Shown: positions 61,200 to 64,000 of the stretch, in pieces
How positions within the stretch are numbered: the stretch's first letter is position 1
Layout: every line of letters begins with the position of its first letter
Assembly: GCF_030818575.1 (NCBI RefSeq)
Contig: NZ_JAUTAL010000001.1
Span: 1,240,001 to 1,304,000, forward strand
Origin: Chryseobacterium camelliae
GTDB lineage: Bacteria > Bacteroidota > Bacteroidia > Flavobacteriales > Weeksellaceae
Reading direction: 5' to 3'
Length of the DNA: 64,000 nt
Notes under the pieces: model-generated
What the model saw: only the letters and a program-made list of their open reading frames with translations
Database searches by the model: none
What the model was told of the DNA's origin: nothing
Program-made: the position numbers and the translations under genes

Positions 61200-61272
61200 A
61201 AGCGTACATTTTAAAGGGAGCAATGCGGAGCGACAGTGCCGATGATGAAGCAGATCGATGATATGTACGCTT
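61200..61272. repeat. 10-bp inverted repeat spanning 73 bases
   Basis: AAGCGTACAT (61200-61209) and ATGTACGCTT (61263-61272) are perfect complements flanking a 53-base GC-richer insert. It lies in the gap after the esterase gene. Role unknown; it may be a mobile repeat remnant or a structured RNA end. Confidence 0.5.
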
Positions 61273-61412
61273 CATCAGGTCAGCCAGCTGATTATTTCTT
61301 TGCCTGCTTACATTAAACATCAGGAAAATTTAACCTTTGCGTTAACAAAAATCCGGTAAGATAAATAAACTTTAAGTCTGTAAAAATTCAGTCTTATTCC
61401 AAATCACAAAAA

Positions 61413-63857
61413 ATGAATTTTAACACAGTAAAAACCAGAATATTTTTCCTTACGGTGGTCATGCTCTCAGGAAATACCGATGCGCAATCCTATAAAAAAA
61501 CGGATTCCGGATTGAGCCTTTCTGCGGGAAATCTGGCTATTGAAGTAAAATGGTATGGTGGGAACACGGTAAGGGTAATGAAATATCCTGTCGGAAAATC
61601 ATGGGTGAAAAACAGTCTGGCAATCATCCAAAAGGAACAGCAGACCCGGTTTTCGGTTTCCGAAAACAATGATGTTATTTTATTAAAATCGGATCATCTA
61701 CAGCTTTCCATTGATGTTAAGACCGGAAAAATAAGTTACCGGTCACCGTCAGGACAGGAACTTTTGAAAGAAACCGGAAGTAATTTCAAGCCATTCAACG
61801 ATGTCGGGAATCAAACTTTATCCGTTTCTCAATCTTTTCAGCTGGAGAAAGAAGAGCCGATCTATGGCCTGGGAATTCTGCAGAACGGGAAAATGTCTCA
61901 GCGGAATACCGATGTTAAAATGATTCAGAACAACACCTGGGATTTTATTCCGTTCTTTCAGTCGGTGAAAGGATATGGAGTGTTCTGGGACAACGAATCG
62001 CCGACCCAATTTACCGATACGCCGCAGCAGACGTCTTTCTCTTCCGAGGTGGGCGAGGGCATTGATTATTATTTTATTTATGGAAAAAATGCCGACGGTG
62101 TTGTAGCCGGAATTCGGAACCTGACTGGGAATGTGCCGATGCTCCCGCTCTGGACTTACGGCTATTGGCAGAGCAAAGAACGCTACAAGAGTCAGGATGA
62201 ACTGGTAGATGTAGTAAAAAAATACAGGGAATTAAAAGTCCCTCTTGACGGAATCATCCAGGATTGGCAATATTGGGGAAACAATTACCAGTGGAATGCG
62301 ATGGATTTCATCAGCCTTGATTTTCCTGATGCCAAAAAAATGATTCAGGATATTCATGATAACAATGCACACCTTTCCGTTTCCATATGGTCGTCATTCG
62401 GCCCGATGACTCATCCGTACCGGGAAATGGATCAGAAAGGAATGCTGTTCAACTTTAAAACCTGGCCGGAATCGGGACGTGATGTATGGCCGCCGGATAT
62501 GAATTATCCTTCCGGCGTGCGTGTATACGATGCGTACAACCCCGAAGCGCGGAATATGTATTGGAAATATTTAAATAAGGGCCTTTTCAGCTTAGGAGTA
62601 GATTCCTGGTGGATGGATTCTACCGAGCCCGACCACCTCAGCCAGAAACCGGAAGACCTCGATACCAAAACGTATTTAGGATCATTCAGAAAAGTGAGAA
62701 ATGCCTATCCGTTAATGACGGTAGGCGGTGTTTATGATCATCAGCGCGAAACGACAGGCGATAAAAGGGTTTTTATTCTCACCAGATCAGCATTTGCCGG
62801 CCAGCAAAGATACGGAGCCAACACCTGGTCGGGTGACGTCAATTCTTCTTGGGAAATGTTGCGCAACCAGGTGCCGGCAGGTTTAAATTTCAGCCTTACC
62901 GGAAACCCGAATTTCAATTCAGATATCGGCGGTTTCTTTGCCGGTGTTTACCGAAAGAACGGTGGTGCGAAGAGCCCGGTGTTCCAGGAATTGTATGTTC
63001 GCTGGCTCCAGTACGGAACTTTCACTCCGATGATGCGTTCCCACGGGACCGATGTTCCCAGGGAAATTTATCAGTTCGGAAAAAAAGGTGATGTCGTGTA
63101 TGATGCAATAGAAAAATTCATCAGGCTGCGCTACAGCATGCTGCCGTATATTTATTCCGTTTCCCATGACGTTTCCAAAAACAATTCGAGTTTTCTCCGG
63201 GCAGTGTCAATGGATTTTTCATCAGATAAAAATACCTGGGATATCAATAATGAATATCTTTTCGGGAAGTCATTGCTGGTAGCACCTGTTCTCCATGCGC
63301 AGTACACCCCGGAAAAAATCATAACCACCGATGAAAACCAGGGCTGGAATAAAGATAACGGTACAAAGAAAGAAAATCAGGATTCCGGGATCGATTTCAC
63401 CCAAAATAAAACCGTGCAAGTCTATCTTCCGGCCGGAACCGATTGGTTCGACTTCTGGACGAATCAGAAGCACAGCGGCGGTCAGAAGATTGAAAAATCC
63501 GTTACCCTCCAGAGCATTCCATTATACGTGAAAGCAGGAAGCATTATTCCGTTTGGTCCTGATGTACAATATGCAACGGAGAAAAAATGGGATTACCTTA
63601 CCGTAAAAATCTATCCCGGAGCCGATGCCGATTTTGTTTTGTACGAAGATGAATTCGACAATTACAATTATGAAAAAGGAGCCTTTACTGAAATTCCTTT
63701 TCACTGGAACGAAAAATCAAAAACACTTACCGTTGAAGCCCGGAAAGGTAAATTTAACGGGATGATTGAAAAAAGAAATTTCAGTTTACTTCTTCCGGGC
63801 GGTCAGCAGAAAACCGTGAATTATTCCGGGAAAAAGATCAACGTAAGTTTTAAATAA
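61413..63857 (+). CDS. GH31 glycosidase, probable alpha-xylosidase
   Basis: The 814-residue protein has a signal peptide and the GH31 layout: an N-terminal beta-sandwich, a TIM barrel with the nucleophile D402 in DSWWMDSTEPDH and the acid/base D475 in NTWSGDVNSSWE, and a C-terminal region with VLYEDEFDNYNYEKGAFTEIPF typical of DUF5110. The WWMDSTEPD signature is common in alpha-xylosidases and transglucosylases of Bacteroidota. It would remove alpha-xylosyl groups from xylo-oligosaccharides or xyloglucan-like side chains. The stop precedes the next gene by 9 bases. Confidence 0.92.
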   Translation: MNFNTVKTRIFFLTVVMLSGNTDAQSYKKTDSGLSLSAGNLAIEVKWYGGNTVRVMKYPVGKSWVKNSLAIIQKEQQTRFSVSENNDVILLKSDHLQLSIDVKTGKISYRSPSGQELLKETGSNFKPFNDVGNQTLSVSQSFQLEKEEPIYGLGILQNGKMSQRNTDVKMIQNNTWDFIPFFQSVKGYGVFWDNESPTQFTDTPQQTSFSSEVGEGIDYYFIYGKNADGVVAGIRNLTGNVPMLPLWTYGYWQSKERYKSQDELVDVVKKYRELKVPLDGIIQDWQYWGNNYQWNAMDFISLDFPDAKKMIQDIHDNNAHLSVSIWSSFGPMTHPYREMDQKGMLFNFKTWPESGRDVWPPDMNYPSGVRVYDAYNPEARNMYWKYLNKGLFSLGVDSWWMDSTEPDHLSQKPEDLDTKTYLGSFRKVRNAYPLMTVGGVYDHQRETTGDKRVFILTRSAFAGQQRYGANTWSGDVNSSWEMLRNQVPAGLNFSLTGNPNFNSDIGGFFAGVYRKNGGAKSPVFQELYVRWLQYGTFTPMMRSHGTDVPREIYQFGKKGDVVYDAIEKFIRLRYSMLPYIYSVSHDVSKNNSSFLRAVSMDFSSDKNTWDINNEYLFGKSLLVAPVLHAQYTPEKIITTDENQGWNKDNGTKKENQDSGIDFTQNKTVQVYLPAGTDWFDFWTNQKHSGGQKIEKSVTLQSIPLYVKAGSIIPFGPDVQYATEKKWDYLTVKIYPGADADFVLYEDEFDNYNYEKGAFTEIPFHWNEKSKTLTVEARKGKFNGMIEKRNFSLLLPGGQQKTVNYSGKKINVSFK

Positions 63858-63866
63858 TCTTAAAGT

Positions 63867-64000
63867 ATGACAATGAAATTTTTAAGTTTAACCATGATAT
63901 TCGGATGCTTCCAGGCCGCATTTGCCCAGAATCCCATCATCCAGACCAAATTCACTGCCGACCCTGCGCCGATGGTTTACAAAGACACGGTTTTCCTTTA
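63867..64000 (+). CDS. Start of a GH43-like secreted glycosidase, cut by the window edge
   Basis: The first 44 residues are visible: MTMKFLSLTMIFGCFQAAFA as signal peptide, then NPIIQTKFTADPAPMVYKDT, which resembles the N-terminus of GH43 subfamilies where a TADPAP block holds the catalytic Asp. The ATG at 63873 is an alternative start. It follows the GH31 gene by 9 bases and is likely cotranscribed. The rest is outside the window, so specificity and completeness cannot be judged. Confidence 0.75.
   Translation, partial: MTMKFLSLTMIFGCFQAAFAQNPIIQTKFTADPAPMVYKDTVFL

Overview
The window looks like a chromosomal segment of a Flavobacteriia member of the Bacteroidota, most like Chryseobacterium or a close relative (inferred from gene families). 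The signs are a SusC/SusD pair, a glycine-rich RRM protein, PDH E1-alpha placed beside E2 with no E1-beta gene next to it, BlaI and HMA-AraC type regulators, -7 boxes of the form TAnnTTTG, and intergenic palindromic repeats typical of the group. No rRNA, tRNA, CRISPR array, transposase or phage gene was seen.

Region 1 (1-5540) is a sugar operon: a LacI regulator, a palindromic operator, a fructokinase-like PfkB kinase, a FucP-type MFS permease, a LamB-like porin and a ketose 3-epimerase. Together they suggest uptake of a rare ketohexose (allulose or tagatose type) and its conversion to fructose and then a phosphate ester. Region 2 (5541-36100) is mostly housekeeping: era, DoxX, an S9 peptidase, a HAD phosphatase, a Crp/Fnr regulator, GNAT, MATE, an NtrC-like activator without a DNA-binding domain, YggS, DUF72, a copper ATPase with its own HMA-AraC regulator, an RRM protein, BlaI, PAP2, PDH E1-alpha and E2, a LolD-like ATPase, RadC, an AT-rich GNAT-like plus PhyH pair, a soluble pyrophosphatase beside a membrane pyrophosphatase fused to an OmpA domain, an aminotransferase, an M28 peptidase, and an endonuclease V-like gene broken by an in-frame TGA.

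Region 3 (36456 to the right edge) is one large co-directional polysaccharide utilisation locus. A degenerate Nudix-winged-helix regulator with a dense operator cluster is followed by xylulokinase, xylose isomerase, SusC, SusD, then the whole glucuronate route to KDPG (uxuA, a mannonate/fructuronate SDR, uxaC, kdgK, eda, a hexuronate-type MFS), and then secreted or periplasmic enzymes: GH95, two GH43, a double CE1 esterase, GH31, and the start of another GH43-like protein. Xylose plus glucuronate as products, with esterase, arabinosidase/xylosidase, alpha-xylosidase and GH95 activities, points to a complex glucuronoarabinoxylan. No endo-xylanase or alpha-glucuronidase is seen; these could lie beyond the right edge.

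The most interesting points are the pyrophosphatase-OmpA fusion, the HMA-AraC regulator with a 21-bp-phased direct repeat in front of the copper ATPase, the catalytically degenerate Nudix regulator with its operator array, the HTH-less sigma-54 activator, two recently damaged genes, and several families of structured repeats, one with stem covariation, that crowd the gaps between the glycosidase genes.
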